Shown here: in pieces, positions 49,976 through 59,160 of the stretch | Position numbering within the stretch: the first letter of the stretch is position 1 | Layout of the letters: every line of letters begins with the position of its first letter | From: an uncultured Lysobacteraceae bacterium | Lineage (GTDB): Bacteria; Pseudomonadota; Gammaproteobacteria; Xanthomonadales; Xanthomonadaceae | Reading direction: 5' to 3' | NCBI GenBank assembly: GCA_902825775.1 | Contig: CADECF010000005.1 | Location: forward strand, 62,001 to 126,000 | DNA: 64,000 bases | Program-made: the position numbers and the translations under genes | Notes under the pieces: model-generated | Told to the model about the DNA's origin: nothing | Database searches by the model: none | Seen by the model: the letters and a program-made list of their open reading frames with translations, nothing else

Positions 49976-52900
49976 GCGACCCGGTCTTCGACTCCGATCT
50001 GCGCGCGCGCAGCCTGATCGAGGCCAGCGCCGGTACCGGCAAGACCTACGCGCTGGCCGGGTTGTTCGCGCGCGCGGTGATCGTCGAACGTTTGCGCGTA
50101 CCGCAAATATTGGCGGTCACCTACACCGTCGCCGCCACCCAGGAACTGCACGAACGGGTGCGTCAGCGGCTGCAGCAAGCATTGGCGCTGGCGCAAGAAT
50201 GGCGCGAAGGCGATTCCGCCACGAGCGACGGCGACAAGCCGGAAACCGCCATGCTGCGACGTTTGCTGCACGCTGCGTTATCCGACGACGCACGCGAATC
50301 CCCCGCCGCGCTGCGCGAGCGCTTGGCGCGCGCGCTGGGCGAGATGGATTTGGCCGCGATCGCCACCATCCACGGCTTCTGCCAGCGCGTGCTGCGCGAG
50401 CATGCGCTGGATACCGGGCAGCCGCTGCTCGCCGCAACGCTGGAAACGGCCGATGCGGCGGCCAGGGAGCGGCTCGCGGCGGATTTGTGGCGACAGTTTT
50501 CCCGCGATGGCGAAGGCGCAGGTTTTCTGCGCAGGCAGTTCGGGCGCTTGGATGATTTGGCGCGCGCCTTGCGCGACCTGCTCGCGCCGGAACCTTTATT
50601 GCCGCGGCCTCCGGCGAGTCTCGACGACCCGCGTCCCTCCTTGGCGCAAGCGTGGCGCTGCGTGGCCGTGGCGCACGCCGCCCACGGCGAGTCCGCGCGC
50701 GCCGAAGTCGAGTTGGCCATCGCCGATGCCGTGCTCAAGAGCAACGAATACAAACCCGATCATGTCGCCTCGTTGTGGCAATGGTTGAATGCCGCCGCGC
50801 GTTCGGCTGCTGCGCCGGCGGCGCCGCACGAAAAGCTGCACAAATACGTACCCGATACCCTGCGCAAAGGCACGCTCAAGGCCAAGGCGGGGCGCACGCC
50901 GCAGTCGCCGTTGTTCGAAACGCTGCAGCCCTGCATCGATGCGATGGCCGCGGTGGATCGCTGGCAACAAGCCCGCGACCTGCAACTGCTGCATCGCCTG
51001 CGCGAAGAGGCGATCCGCCGCGACCGTGCGCGCAAGCAGGCATTCAACGTCCGCGACTACGACGATCTGATCGGCGAACTGCAGGCCGCAGTCGACGACG
51101 AAGGCCGGCGCGATCGCCTCGCGAAAGCGTTGCGACGCCAATTCCCGTGCGTACTGGTCGACGAATTCCAGGATACCGACGCCCGGCAATGGCGGATCTT
51201 CGAAGCGTTGTTCGGCGAAGGCGGGCTGGTACTGGTCGGCGACCCCAAGCAGGCGATCTACCGGTTCCGGGGCGGCGACGTGAACGCATACGTCGCCGCT
51301 GCGGGCACCGCCCGGCGCGCGGAGGCGCTGCGCCGCAATTTCCGTTCGCGACCCGCGGCGATCGCCGCGGTCAACACGCTGTTCGCGCAAGCGCCGCGCG
51401 ACATCCTGGGCGAAGGCATCGCTTTCATGGCGACCGAGCCGGGCGGGAAAACGGCCGACGAAGATCTGCTCATCGAAGGACATTCCGCGCCGGCGATCCA
51501 TTTCCATGCCGTGCCGCCGAACGAAAACGGCAAGGACTGGACCAAGCCCGCTTCGGTACGCGCCGCCGCCGATCTGTGCGCCGATGCGATCGCGCAGCGC
51601 TTGCAGGGACCGATGCAGCGCAAGGACGTGCGCAGCCGGGCGATGAGGCCGCTCAGACCCAGCGATTTCGCGGTGCTGGTGCGCGACCACCGCCAAGCCG
51701 CGGCCATGCGCCATGCGCTGTCGCTGCGCGGCGTGCCTGCGGTCGCGGCGGGCAAGGACAGCCTGTACGAAGGCGAAGAAGCGCAGGATCTGCTGGCCCT
51801 ACTGTTGGCCTTGCGCGCGCCGGGCGACGATCGCCGCCTGCGCGCCGCGCTGGCGACGCCGCTGTTCGGATGGAACGCCCCGAGCATCCTCGCGCTGGAC
51901 GGAGACGGCGCCACGTTGCGCGATTGGCAGCAACGGCTGGTGGCCTGGCGCGCGGGCTGGGAAAGGCACGGGCCGCAAGCGATGCTGGCCGATGTGCTGG
52001 CGAACCGGGCCGACGAAACCCCATCCAATGCCGAACGCTTGCTGCAACAGGCCGGCGGAGAACGCTACCTCGCCAACTTGCTGCAGTTGGGCGAACTGAT
52101 GCAATCGACCGCCGGCCGAAATCTCGGCACGCAGGGACAAGTCGATGCCTTGCGCCACGGCATGGCTCGCGCCGACGGCGATAACGAAGCCCAGCAACCG
52201 CGGCTGGAGTCCGATGCCGGGCGTGTGCAGATCCTCACGCTGCACAAGAGCAAAGGGTTGGAATTCCCGTTGGTTTATCTGCCTTTCGTCGGCATCGGCC
52301 GCAAGGAAACGGTGAACGGATTGGCGATGTACACCGACGCGCAGGGCCGGCGCGTGCGTCAATGGCAGACGGCGCAAGCCTTCGATGGCGCGCCGGATTG
52401 GGCCCAGGCCAAAAGCCAACACTTGAAGGAAGAATCCGCCGAGGACATGCGTCTGCTGTATGTCGGCCTGACGCGCGCCAGCGATGCGCTCTGGGTCTGC
52501 TGCGGCTACTTGTCGCAACGCCAGAATGCGTCGATGCACCGCTTGCTCGGCGGACCCGAACCTTCGCAGGCCTTGATCGCTGCATTGGGCAACCATGCGA
52601 CGATAAGCGCCGGATTGCCGAGCCGGGAACGCGTCGGTCGCTTGCCTCCGGTCGAACCCGAAAGCGTGCCGGCTTCGCGCAAAGCCCTGCGGCGTTTGCA
52701 TCGCGACTGGTGGATCCACAGTTTCAGCCAGCTGCACAAACAGCAATCCCAAGGCGCGGGCGTGCTCGCCGAGGCGCGGCCCGCCGACGACGAAGCGCCG
52801 CTGGCGGCCGTCATCGTGCCCGCCGCCGCGCGCGCCTTCGCCGGTACGCGCTTCGGCAATGCGCTGCATTACGCGCTGGAGCGCGTCGACTTCGCAGCCT

Positions 52901-53571
52901 GGCGCGATCAGAGCGGCGAGCGGGCGCCGGCGGGACAGGCGCAAATGCTGATCGATGCGCTCAACGACCAGGGATATGCGGAAAAGCTGCACGAGGCGGG
53001 CCTGCGCGAACTGGCGCCGCTGGTTTCGCGCACGCTCAATGCGCGCCTGTCCGAAGGCGTGCGTTTGTGCGATTTGCCTGCGTCGTCGCGGATCTCCGAA
53101 CTCGAGTTCCATCTGGCCCTGCGCGGCGCGGGCGTGGCCCCGCTGCTGGCGTTGCTGCATCCTTACGGCGTGGCGTCCGGTCGCGACGATTTCGGCGTTT
53201 GGACGCAGTTGGCCGGCTTGTTGAACGGCAAGATCGATCTGACCTATCGCCATGAAGGCCGCGTCTACGTGTTGGATTACAAGTCCAACGTTCTGCCCGC
53301 CTACGATGCCGCGGCGCTGTCGCAGGTCATGGCCTCGAGCGAATACGACCTGCAGGCCCTGCTCTACACGCTGGCGGTGCATCGCTGGCTGCGGCTCCGC
53401 ATCGGCGAAGGCTACGACTACGAACGCGATTTCGGCGGCGTGCGCTACGTGTTCTGCCGCGGGCTCGATCCGGCCGATCCGACGCGCGGCGTGTACGAAC
53501 CGCGTTTCCCGCGGGAACTGATCGAAGCGGTGGATGCGTTGCTGATCGCGCCGATGGAACGGGCCGCATGA
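49972..53571 (+). CDS. recB: Exodeoxyribonuclease V beta subunit RecB
   Basis: 1199 residues, starting with GTG at 49972 that overlaps the recC stop. SF1 helicase and nuclease of RecBCD. Helicase motif I ASAGTGKT (18-25), motif II VDEFQDTD (396-403), VGDPKQAIYRFRGGD, motif V TLHKSKGLEFPLVY and motif VI YVGLTRA. The nuclease domain has Asp1089 in GKIDLTYR and Asp1102-Tyr-Lys1104 in VLDYKSN, 13 residues apart as in E. coli. All key residues intact. Confidence 0.97.
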   Translation: MSDPVFDSDLRARSLIEASAGTGKTYALAGLFARAVIVERLRVPQILAVTYTVAATQELHERVRQRLQQALALAQEWREGDSATSDGDKPETAMLRRLLHAALSDDARESPAALRERLARALGEMDLAAIATIHGFCQRVLREHALDTGQPLLAATLETADAAARERLAADLWRQFSRDGEGAGFLRRQFGRLDDLARALRDLLAPEPLLPRPPASLDDPRPSLAQAWRCVAVAHAAHGESARAEVELAIADAVLKSNEYKPDHVASLWQWLNAAARSAAAPAAPHEKLHKYVPDTLRKGTLKAKAGRTPQSPLFETLQPCIDAMAAVDRWQQARDLQLLHRLREEAIRRDRARKQAFNVRDYDDLIGELQAAVDDEGRRDRLAKALRRQFPCVLVDEFQDTDARQWRIFEALFGEGGLVLVGDPKQAIYRFRGGDVNAYVAAAGTARRAEALRRNFRSRPAAIAAVNTLFAQAPRDILGEGIAFMATEPGGKTADEDLLIEGHSAPAIHFHAVPPNENGKDWTKPASVRAAADLCADAIAQRLQGPMQRKDVRSRAMRPLRPSDFAVLVRDHRQAAAMRHALSLRGVPAVAAGKDSLYEGEEAQDLLALLLALRAPGDDRRLRAALATPLFGWNAPSILALDGDGATLRDWQQRLVAWRAGWERHGPQAMLADVLANRADETPSNAERLLQQAGGERYLANLLQLGELMQSTAGRNLGTQGQVDALRHGMARADGDNEAQQPRLESDAGRVQILTLHKSKGLEFPLVYLPFVGIGRKETVNGLAMYTDAQGRRVRQWQTAQAFDGAPDWAQAKSQHLKEESAEDMRLLYVGLTRASDALWVCCGYLSQRQNASMHRLLGGPEPSQALIAALGNHATISAGLPSRERVGRLPPVEPESVPASRKALRRLHRDWWIHSFSQLHKQQSQGAGVLAEARPADDEAPLAAVIVPAAARAFAGTRFGNALHYALERVDFAAWRDQSGERAPAGQAQMLIDALNDQGYAEKLHEAGLRELAPLVSRTLNARLSEGVRLCDLPASSRISELEFHLALRGAGVAPLLALLHPYGVASGRDDFGVWTQLAGLLNGKIDLTYRHEGRVYVLDYKSNVLPAYDAAALSQVMASSEYDLQALLYTLAVHRWLRLRIGEGYDYERDFGGVRYVFCRGLDPADPTRGVYEPRFPRELIEAVDALLIAPMERAA

Positions 53572-55325
53572 ATTTGATCGCGCGCCTGCAAAAACAAGGC
53601 GATAACCTACGCGCAGTCGACGTCGCACTGGCCGATACGTTGCGGCGGCTGGAGCCGGGTACCGACGAACGCGTGCTCGCCGGCGCGGCATTGGCGTCGC
53701 TGGCGGTCAGCGCCGGCCATGCGGCTTTCGACCCCGCGCGGCCGCAGGGGTTGGTCGGCGACATCGAAGATTTTCCGGTGCCCGCGGATTGGGCGGCCGC
53801 TTGGCGCGCGTCGCCGTGGGTCGGCGAGCCCGAATCGCAAGAAGTCGCGGCCACGAGTACGCCGTTGGTCTTCGAGAACGGTTTGCTTTATCTGCGGCGC
53901 TATCGCGAATACGAACGCCGTCTCGCTCAGGGATTGTTACGCATCGCGGCGCAGGCGGCTCGGGCTGCCGACGAACCAACGCCCTTGTTCGCAGCTTTAT
54001 TCCCCGATCCCGACGACGGAGGCCAAGCGCGCGCCGCGGCTTTGGCCTTGGCGCGTTCGCTGGTGTTGATCACCGGCGGTCCCGGCACGGGCAAGACGAC
54101 CACGATCGCGCGTTTGTTGTTTCTGTCGATCGCGCAAGCGCGACAGGACGGTAAGGCGTCGCCGCGGATAGCGCTCGCCGCGCCGACCGGCCGCGCCGCC
54201 GACCGTATGGCCGAAAGCCTGCGCGCGGCGTCGGTGCGATTGAGCGCCACGCCCGGCGTCGACGGTGCGTTGTGCGATGCGTTGCCGCTGGATGCGCGCA
54301 CGCTGCACCGTTTGCTCGGCCCGATTCCCAACCAGCCGCAGTTCCGTTATCGAGCGGACAATCCCTTGCCTTACGACCTGATCGTGGTCGACGAAGCCTC
54401 CATGGTCGATTTGCCGTTGATGTGCAAATTGGTGGAAGCGGTGCCCGACGGCGCGCGGCTCATCCTGCTCGGCGACCGCGATCAGCTGCCCTCGGTGGAG
54501 GCCGGCGATGTGCTGGCCGCGATCGTCGACGCCGCCGACGAAAACGAATCCGGCCGGGGCCTGTCCGGACATCGCGTGCAGTTGCGGCGCGGCTATCGTC
54601 AGTCCGATGCGCTCGACCTGGCTTCCCTGGCCGAAGCGATGCGCGAAGGCGACGGCGACAGGTCGTTGGCATTGCTCCGCGGCGACTTGCGCGGCGTGCG
54701 CTATCACGAAGGCATGCTCGATCCTTTGGCCACCGCGTCCCGGGAAGCGCTGCTCGCGCCTTGGCGCGCCTTGGCGCAAGCGCGCGATCCCGCCTCGGCA
54801 TTGGCCTTAGCCGCGCGGTCGCGCCTGTTGACGGCATTGCGCGAAGGCCCGCAGGGCGCCGCCATGCTCAATGCGCGCATTGAGGAAGCATTGGCCGGGC
54901 CGCACCGCGATCCCTACTTCCACGGCCGTTTGTTGCTGATCGCCGAGAACAGCTACCGCCACGGCTTGTTCAACGGCGATATCGGCGTATGCCTGGACGA
55001 CGGCGGCGGCCCGGTCGTCTGGTTCGCCGGCGGCGCAGAGGGCGTTCGCGGTTTCCATCCCGCCGCGCTGCCCGCCCATAGCGGCGGATTCGCGATGACC
55101 GTGCACAAGGCGCAAGGCTCCGAGTTCGACGCCGTCTGGCTGCAATTGCCGGCGGCCGACACCCGCGTGGCGTCGCGCGAATTGCTGTACACCGCGATCA
55201 CCCGGGCGCGCAGCGAACTGCACGTCTGCGCGAGCGAGCCGGTGTTGCGCGCCGCGCTGTCGCGCCACGCGGTGCGCGTGTCGGGCCTGGCTACGCGCCT
55301 TCGCGATCCGAGTAGCCCGGGTTGA
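53568..55325 (+). CDS. recD: Exodeoxyribonuclease V alpha subunit RecD
   Basis: 585 residues. 5'-3' helicase of RecBCD. Walker A GGPGTGKT (170-177), Walker B VVDEASMVD, MTVHKAQGSEFDAVWL and YTAITRARSELHV. Starts 4 bases inside recB (ATGA). The last four codons (SSPG) and the TGA stop lie inside a family A repeat, which has replaced the original 3' end. Confidence 0.97.
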   Translation: MNLIARLQKQGDNLRAVDVALADTLRRLEPGTDERVLAGAALASLAVSAGHAAFDPARPQGLVGDIEDFPVPADWAAAWRASPWVGEPESQEVAATSTPLVFENGLLYLRRYREYERRLAQGLLRIAAQAARAADEPTPLFAALFPDPDDGGQARAAALALARSLVLITGGPGTGKTTTIARLLFLSIAQARQDGKASPRIALAAPTGRAADRMAESLRAASVRLSATPGVDGALCDALPLDARTLHRLLGPIPNQPQFRYRADNPLPYDLIVVDEASMVDLPLMCKLVEAVPDGARLILLGDRDQLPSVEAGDVLAAIVDAADENESGRGLSGHRVQLRRGYRQSDALDLASLAEAMREGDGDRSLALLRGDLRGVRYHEGMLDPLATASREALLAPWRALAQARDPASALALAARSRLLTALREGPQGAAMLNARIEEALAGPHRDPYFHGRLLLIAENSYRHGLFNGDIGVCLDDGGGPVVWFAGGAEGVRGFHPAALPAHSGGFAMTVHKAQGSEFDAVWLQLPAADTRVASRELLYTAITRARSELHVCASEPVLRAALSRHAVRVSGLATRLRDPSSPG

Positions 55326-55404
55326 GCGTAGCGATACCCGGGACCGAGTCGCGACATGTTCCCGGGTATCGCTACGCTCAACCCGGGCTACGATTCCGGG
55401 CTAC
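55312..55404. repeat. GTAG-ended inverted repeat, family A, plus a truncated end
   Basis: Perfect 31-base arms, 55312-55342 (GTAGCCCGGGTTGAGCGTAG...) and 55361-55391. It contains the recD stop (55323-55325). A further CCGGGCTAC end at 55396-55404 contains the complement of the lysR stop (55401-55403). Confidence 0.92.
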
Positions 55405-56477
55405 TCCACCAGCGCTTCGTCTTCGTCGTTGCGCGTGGCCTCGACGCCCGCCTCGGCCGGCTTCTTGGCCTTCTGTTGCTTCGACACCTTGGCCAGTTCG
55501 GCCGCGATCGCCGCGGCGGAAGCTTTCTCCGCCTCCATGCAACGGCCGCGCGCGTCCGGGCACAGGATCTGCATGTAGTCGGCGTCGAAGTTCAAACGCT
55601 CGACCAGGAAGTCGACGAAAGCCCGCACCTTAGGCGCGGTGACCTGGCCGCGCGGGAACACCGCGTTCAATTCGTATTCCGGGCCGGTCCAGCCGGCCAG
55701 TACGCGGCGCACGTAACCCTGTTCCGCGTAAGCCTTGACCATGATGTCGCTGGCCAGCATCAAGCCCTCGCCGCACAGCAGAGCGCCGCGCACGCCGGCC
55801 GGATCGTTGGCGACCATCACCGGATCGATGCGGTATTCGACCATGCGCTCGCCGTCGCTCAGCGGCCAGTAGTACTGGCCGTTGCGGTGCATCTTCTGCA
55901 TGCCCAGCGTGCGGTGGTGCTGCAGATCGTCCGGATGCAGCGGCTCGCCGTGGCGTTCCAGATAGCCTGGGCTGGCGTAGACCTGGGTGCGGAACACCGA
56001 CAGCTTGCGCGCGATCAGATTCGAATCGGGAAGATTGCCGACGCGCAGGGCCACGTCGATTTCCTTGTCGATCAGGTCCAGCGGCTCGTTGCTCAACAGC
56101 ATTTCCACCCGCACTTCCGGATGGCGCGCGTGGAATTCGCCCAGCAGCGGCGCGATCCGCTCGATGCCCAGCGAATACGGCGCGGTGATGCGCAGCCAGC
56201 CGCGCGGCCCGCCCTGCAACTGTCCGACCGCGCTCTCGGCTTCGTCGAGTTCGCGGGCGATGCGTTGCGAATGTTCGTAATAGATGTTGCCGGCTTCGGT
56301 GAGGCCGAGTTTGCGCGTCGTGCGATGCAATAGCTGCGCGCCCAGTCGCGTTTCCAGCTCCTGCACTTTGCGGCTGACCGTGGTCTTGGGCAGGCGCAAG
56401 GTTTTGGCGGCGGCGATGAAACTGCCGTGCTCCACCACTTTGACGAAGATCAGGGTGTCGTTGAGATCGCGGGCCAT
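55401..56477 (-). CDS. LysR-family transcriptional regulator
   Basis: 358 residues, start at 56477 (MARDLNDTLIFVKVV). N-terminal HTH (ETFxAAA-type GSFIAAAKTLRLPKTTVSRKVQELE) and a ligand-binding domain (about 90-300). A charged, Ala/Lys/Glu-rich C-terminal extension of about 55 residues is unusual. It is divergent from the membrane protein-SDR pair and near the RND system, so it probably regulates them. The stop is part of a repeat end. Confidence 0.92.
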   Translation of the reverse strand: MARDLNDTLIFVKVVEHGSFIAAAKTLRLPKTTVSRKVQELETRLGAQLLHRTTRKLGLTEAGNIYYEHSQRIARELDEAESAVGQLQGGPRGWLRITAPYSLGIERIAPLLGEFHARHPEVRVEMLLSNEPLDLIDKEIDVALRVGNLPDSNLIARKLSVFRTQVYASPGYLERHGEPLHPDDLQHHRTLGMQKMHRNGQYYWPLSDGERMVEYRIDPVMVANDPAGVRGALLCGEGLMLASDIMVKAYAEQGYVRRVLAGWTGPEYELNAVFPRGQVTAPKVRAFVDFLVERLNFDADYMQILCPDARGRCMEAEKASAAAIAAELAKVSKQQKAKKPAEAGVEATRNDEDEALVE

Positions 56478-56500
56478 GGGGGAGGCTCCAAGTGAGGGGA

Positions 56501-56535
56501 ATGGGCATTGGCCCATGTCAGGGACAATTATTCCC
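56501..56535. promoter_or_regulatory. Dyads in the lysR divergent gap, candidate operators
   Basis: Perfect dyad ATGGGC-ATTG-GCCCAT (56501-56516) and imperfect GGGA-CAATTAT-TCCC (56521-56535), within the 128-base gap (56478-56605). Both are of the size bound by LysR dimers and are close to each other (centres about 19 bases apart), as in activation and regulatory sites. Confidence 0.55.
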
Positions 56536-56605
56536 CGATTCACCGTCTAATCAAGAGGCGCTGGCGCGACTACTGTGTATCGCACCCCGAACCACAGCCG
56601 CCGCC

Positions 56606-56863
56606 ATGTTGACCCCCGCCCAAGCCCGCATCGCTTATCTTCCTCTCGCTCTGGCCGCGCAAGCGCTGCTGGTAGCCCTCATCGCAGCCGTTTTAAATCA
56701 ATGGTTTGCGCTTGACGGCAAGCATGCGTGGCTGGTGGCTGGCATCGTCTCCGTACCGGCCGCCATGTTCGTCATGCCGGTCACCGGTGCACTGCTGGCC
56801 TGGCTCAGCCGCGACCATATCGTCCCATTTACGGGAGGGAAAATCCCGGGAGCGGGACAATGA
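56606..56863 (+). CDS. Small hypothetical membrane protein
   Basis: 85 residues with two predicted helices (about 13-33 and 42-66). No family recognised. Stop overlaps the start of the SDR gene (ATGA), so it is translationally coupled. Its upstream dyads suggest control by the divergent LysR protein. Confidence 0.7.
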   Translation: MLTPAQARIAYLPLALAAQALLVALIAAVLNQWFALDGKHAWLVAGIVSVPAAMFVMPVTGALLAWLSRDHIVPFTGGKIPGAGQ

Positions 56864-57783
56864 AAGCTGCCCTGATTGTCCTGGGCGCCACGGGTGCCGT
56901 CGGCCGCGGCGTGGTGCAGGCCGCGCTAGACGGCGGCTGGCCGGTGATCGCCATCGCCCGCGACGTTGCAGCGCTGGATGCGCTGCGCCAGGAACATGGC
57001 GCCTCCGACTTCACCGCCATCAGCGCCTCGGTCGGCAGCGAAGCCGATGCGGCGCGATTGGGCGATGAACTGCGCGCGCTCGGCCGTCCGCTCGGCGGCG
57101 TGGTCGCCACGGTCTGCGGCGGCAGCAAGCGCGGCCGCCTGCTCGACCAGCCGGCCGACTTCTTGCGCCGCACGCTCGACGAAGACCTGCTGCCGCATCT
57201 GGCCGCCGCCCGCCATCTGCTGCCTTTGCTGGCCGAGTCCGACCGCGGCGGCGCTTACGTGCTGATCGGCGGACCGGGCGGCGAACATCCATGGGCCGGC
57301 TACGGACACGATTCGATCGCCGCCGCGGCGTTGCGCATGCTCGCGCGCGTGCTGCACGACGAAGCGCGGGCCTATCCGATCCGTGTGCAACTGCTGGCCG
57401 TCGATTCGCCGCTGCAGACCGACGCCAACCGCAAACATGCGTGCTCGCAATGGCCGAACGCGCTGTCGGTCGGCCGGCGCGCGCTCGCGCTGATCGAACA
57501 TTCGGCCGCGGCCGCGCCTGCCCACGCGGTGGTGCGTTATGCCGCGCGGCCCTTGGCCGGATCGCAGGCGAATTCTCCCTGGTCGGACGACATCGATCTG
57601 CCGGCTACGGCGCCCATCGCCGAAGCGATCGCGCCTCCTGTCGAAAACGCCGCCGCCGAAACGACTAATACGCAAGAACCGGATAGCGACGCCGGCCTGC
57701 TGCCACCACGCTGTCTGCATGACGCGCGCACGCTGCTGCAGACGCTCGCTTTCAGCAAACCTCGCTCCCATCAAAAAACCTAG
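56860..57783 (+). CDS. SDR-like NAD(P)-binding protein lacking usual catalytic residues
   Basis: 307 residues, start 56860. Rossmann motif LGATGAVGRGVV at 8-19. The position of the catalytic Ser reads GGPGG, and the YxxxK motif reads YGHDS, so the usual Ser and Lys are missing. It may be a binding or regulatory protein or use another mechanism. A C-terminal extension of about 70 residues (after residue 235) is acidic and Pro-rich, ending in CLHDARTLLQTLAFSKP. Just upstream of the RND genes (38-base gap). Confidence 0.78.
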   Translation: MKAALIVLGATGAVGRGVVQAALDGGWPVIAIARDVAALDALRQEHGASDFTAISASVGSEADAARLGDELRALGRPLGGVVATVCGGSKRGRLLDQPADFLRRTLDEDLLPHLAAARHLLPLLAESDRGGAYVLIGGPGGEHPWAGYGHDSIAAAALRMLARVLHDEARAYPIRVQLLAVDSPLQTDANRKHACSQWPNALSVGRRALALIEHSAAAAPAHAVVRYAARPLAGSQANSPWSDDIDLPATAPIAEAIAPPVENAAAETTNTQEPDSDAGLLPPRCLHDARTLLQTLAFSKPRSHQKT

Positions 57784-57821
57784 CTCACCGCAACGCAACC
57801 AGGAAAGGAACCCTCCCCCCG

Positions 57822-59021
57822 ATGAACGCTCCCAATAAACTCCAAGTACGTTCGGGTACCCGATACTCGATCGCCGCGCTCGCGTTGAGCGCCGTGATCG
57901 CAGCGGCGATCGCCGCATGCAGCAGCCAGGCCGCGCCGGGCGAAGGCGCAGCGCCGCCCGCGCCGGAAGTCAGCGTCGCCACGGTGCTGTCCAAGCCGGT
58001 GCGCCAGTGGGACGATTTCACCGGCCGCGTCAGCGCCGTCGAAACCGTCGAACTGCGACCGCGCGTCAGCGGTTATGTCGAACGCGTCGCTTACAAGGAA
58101 GGCCAGGAGGTCAAGAAAGGCGATCTGCTGTTCGTGATCGACCAGCGCCGCTACCGCGCCGAACTCGCCCGCGCCCAGGCCAATCTGGAACGCGCGCGCA
58201 GCGAAGCGCGCCTGGCCCAGACCCAGGACGTGCGCGCGCAGACGCTGCTCGAAGCCAAGGCGATCTCGCGCGAAGAATTCGATTCGCGCAAGGCCGCCAC
58301 CGCGCAGGGCAACGCCGGCGTCAACGCAGCCCAGGCGGCGGTGCAAAGCGCGCAGCTGGATCTGCAGTTCACCCAGGTGCGTTCGCCGATCGACGGCCGC
58401 GCCGGCCGTGCGATGGTCACCGAGGGCAACCTGGCCCAGGCCGACGCGACCTTGCTGACCACGGTGGTATCGCTGGACCCGGTGCACGTCTACTTCGAAA
58501 GCGACGAGCAGACCTACCTGCGCTACAACCAGCTCGCGCGCGACGGCGAACGCGCCGACGCCGGTAATCCGGTCCGGATCGGTTTGGCCAACGAGGAAGG
58601 CTATCCGCACACCGGCAAGCTCGACTTCACCGACAACCAGGTGGATTCGACCACCGGCACGATCCGCGCCCGCGCCGTGGTGCCCAATGCCGACCGCGTG
58701 TTCACGCCGGGCCTGTTCGCGCGCGTGCAGATCGAAGGCAGCGCGCAGTTCAAGGCGATGCTGATCGACGACAAGGCCGTGCTCACCGACCAGGACCGCA
58801 AGTACGTCTACGTGCTCGGCCCGCAGAACAAGGCCGTGCGCAAGGACGTGGTGCTCGGGCGCATGGTCGATGGCTTGCGCGTGGTCAATTCCGGCCTGAC
58901 CCCGACCGACAAAGTGGTCGTGCACGGCGTGCAGAAGATCTTCTTCCCCGGCATGCCGGTGGCGCCGAAGCTGATCGCGATGGGCGCACCCGCACCGACG
59001 CAGCAAGTCGCAATGAAGTGA
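57822..59021 (+). CDS. RND efflux periplasmic adaptor (AcrA/MexE-like)
   Basis: 399 residues. Lipoprotein signal with IAACSS (Cys33). Barrel-sandwich, hairpin and MP domains: EVSVATVLSKPVRQWDDFTG, YVERVAYKEGQEVKKGDLLF, QARANLERARSEARLAQTQ, RSPIDGRAGRAMVTEGNLAQ. It links the RND pump to the outer-membrane factor. A fragment of the family G repeat lies in the gap to the pump gene. Confidence 0.94.
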   Translation: MNAPNKLQVRSGTRYSIAALALSAVIAAAIAACSSQAAPGEGAAPPAPEVSVATVLSKPVRQWDDFTGRVSAVETVELRPRVSGYVERVAYKEGQEVKKGDLLFVIDQRRYRAELARAQANLERARSEARLAQTQDVRAQTLLEAKAISREEFDSRKAATAQGNAGVNAAQAAVQSAQLDLQFTQVRSPIDGRAGRAMVTEGNLAQADATLLTTVVSLDPVHVYFESDEQTYLRYNQLARDGERADAGNPVRIGLANEEGYPHTGKLDFTDNQVDSTTGTIRARAVVPNADRVFTPGLFARVQIEGSAQFKAMLIDDKAVLTDQDRKYVYVLGPQNKAVRKDVVLGRMVDGLRVVNSGLTPTDKVVVHGVQKIFFPGMPVAPKLIAMGAPAPTQQVAMK

Positions 59022-59031
59022 CGTGATTTAG

Positions 59032-59071
59032 CCCTCTCCCGCTTGCGGGAGAGGGTTGGGTGAGGGCGCGC
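59032..59071. repeat. Half of a family G repeat inside the RND operon
   Basis: CCCTCTCCCGCTTGCGGGAG hairpin and the adjoining GAGGGTTGGGTGAGGGCGCG tail, matching one arm of the 29615-29786 element. It lies between adaptor and pump genes. Confidence 0.85.
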
Positions 59072-59160
59072 GATCCGACAGTCTCGCGCCGAACCGAACA
59101 AGCAAGCCTGGCTGCGTAAACACGCGGGCCAAGCCCACCGATTGCCTAAGGATTTTCCCC

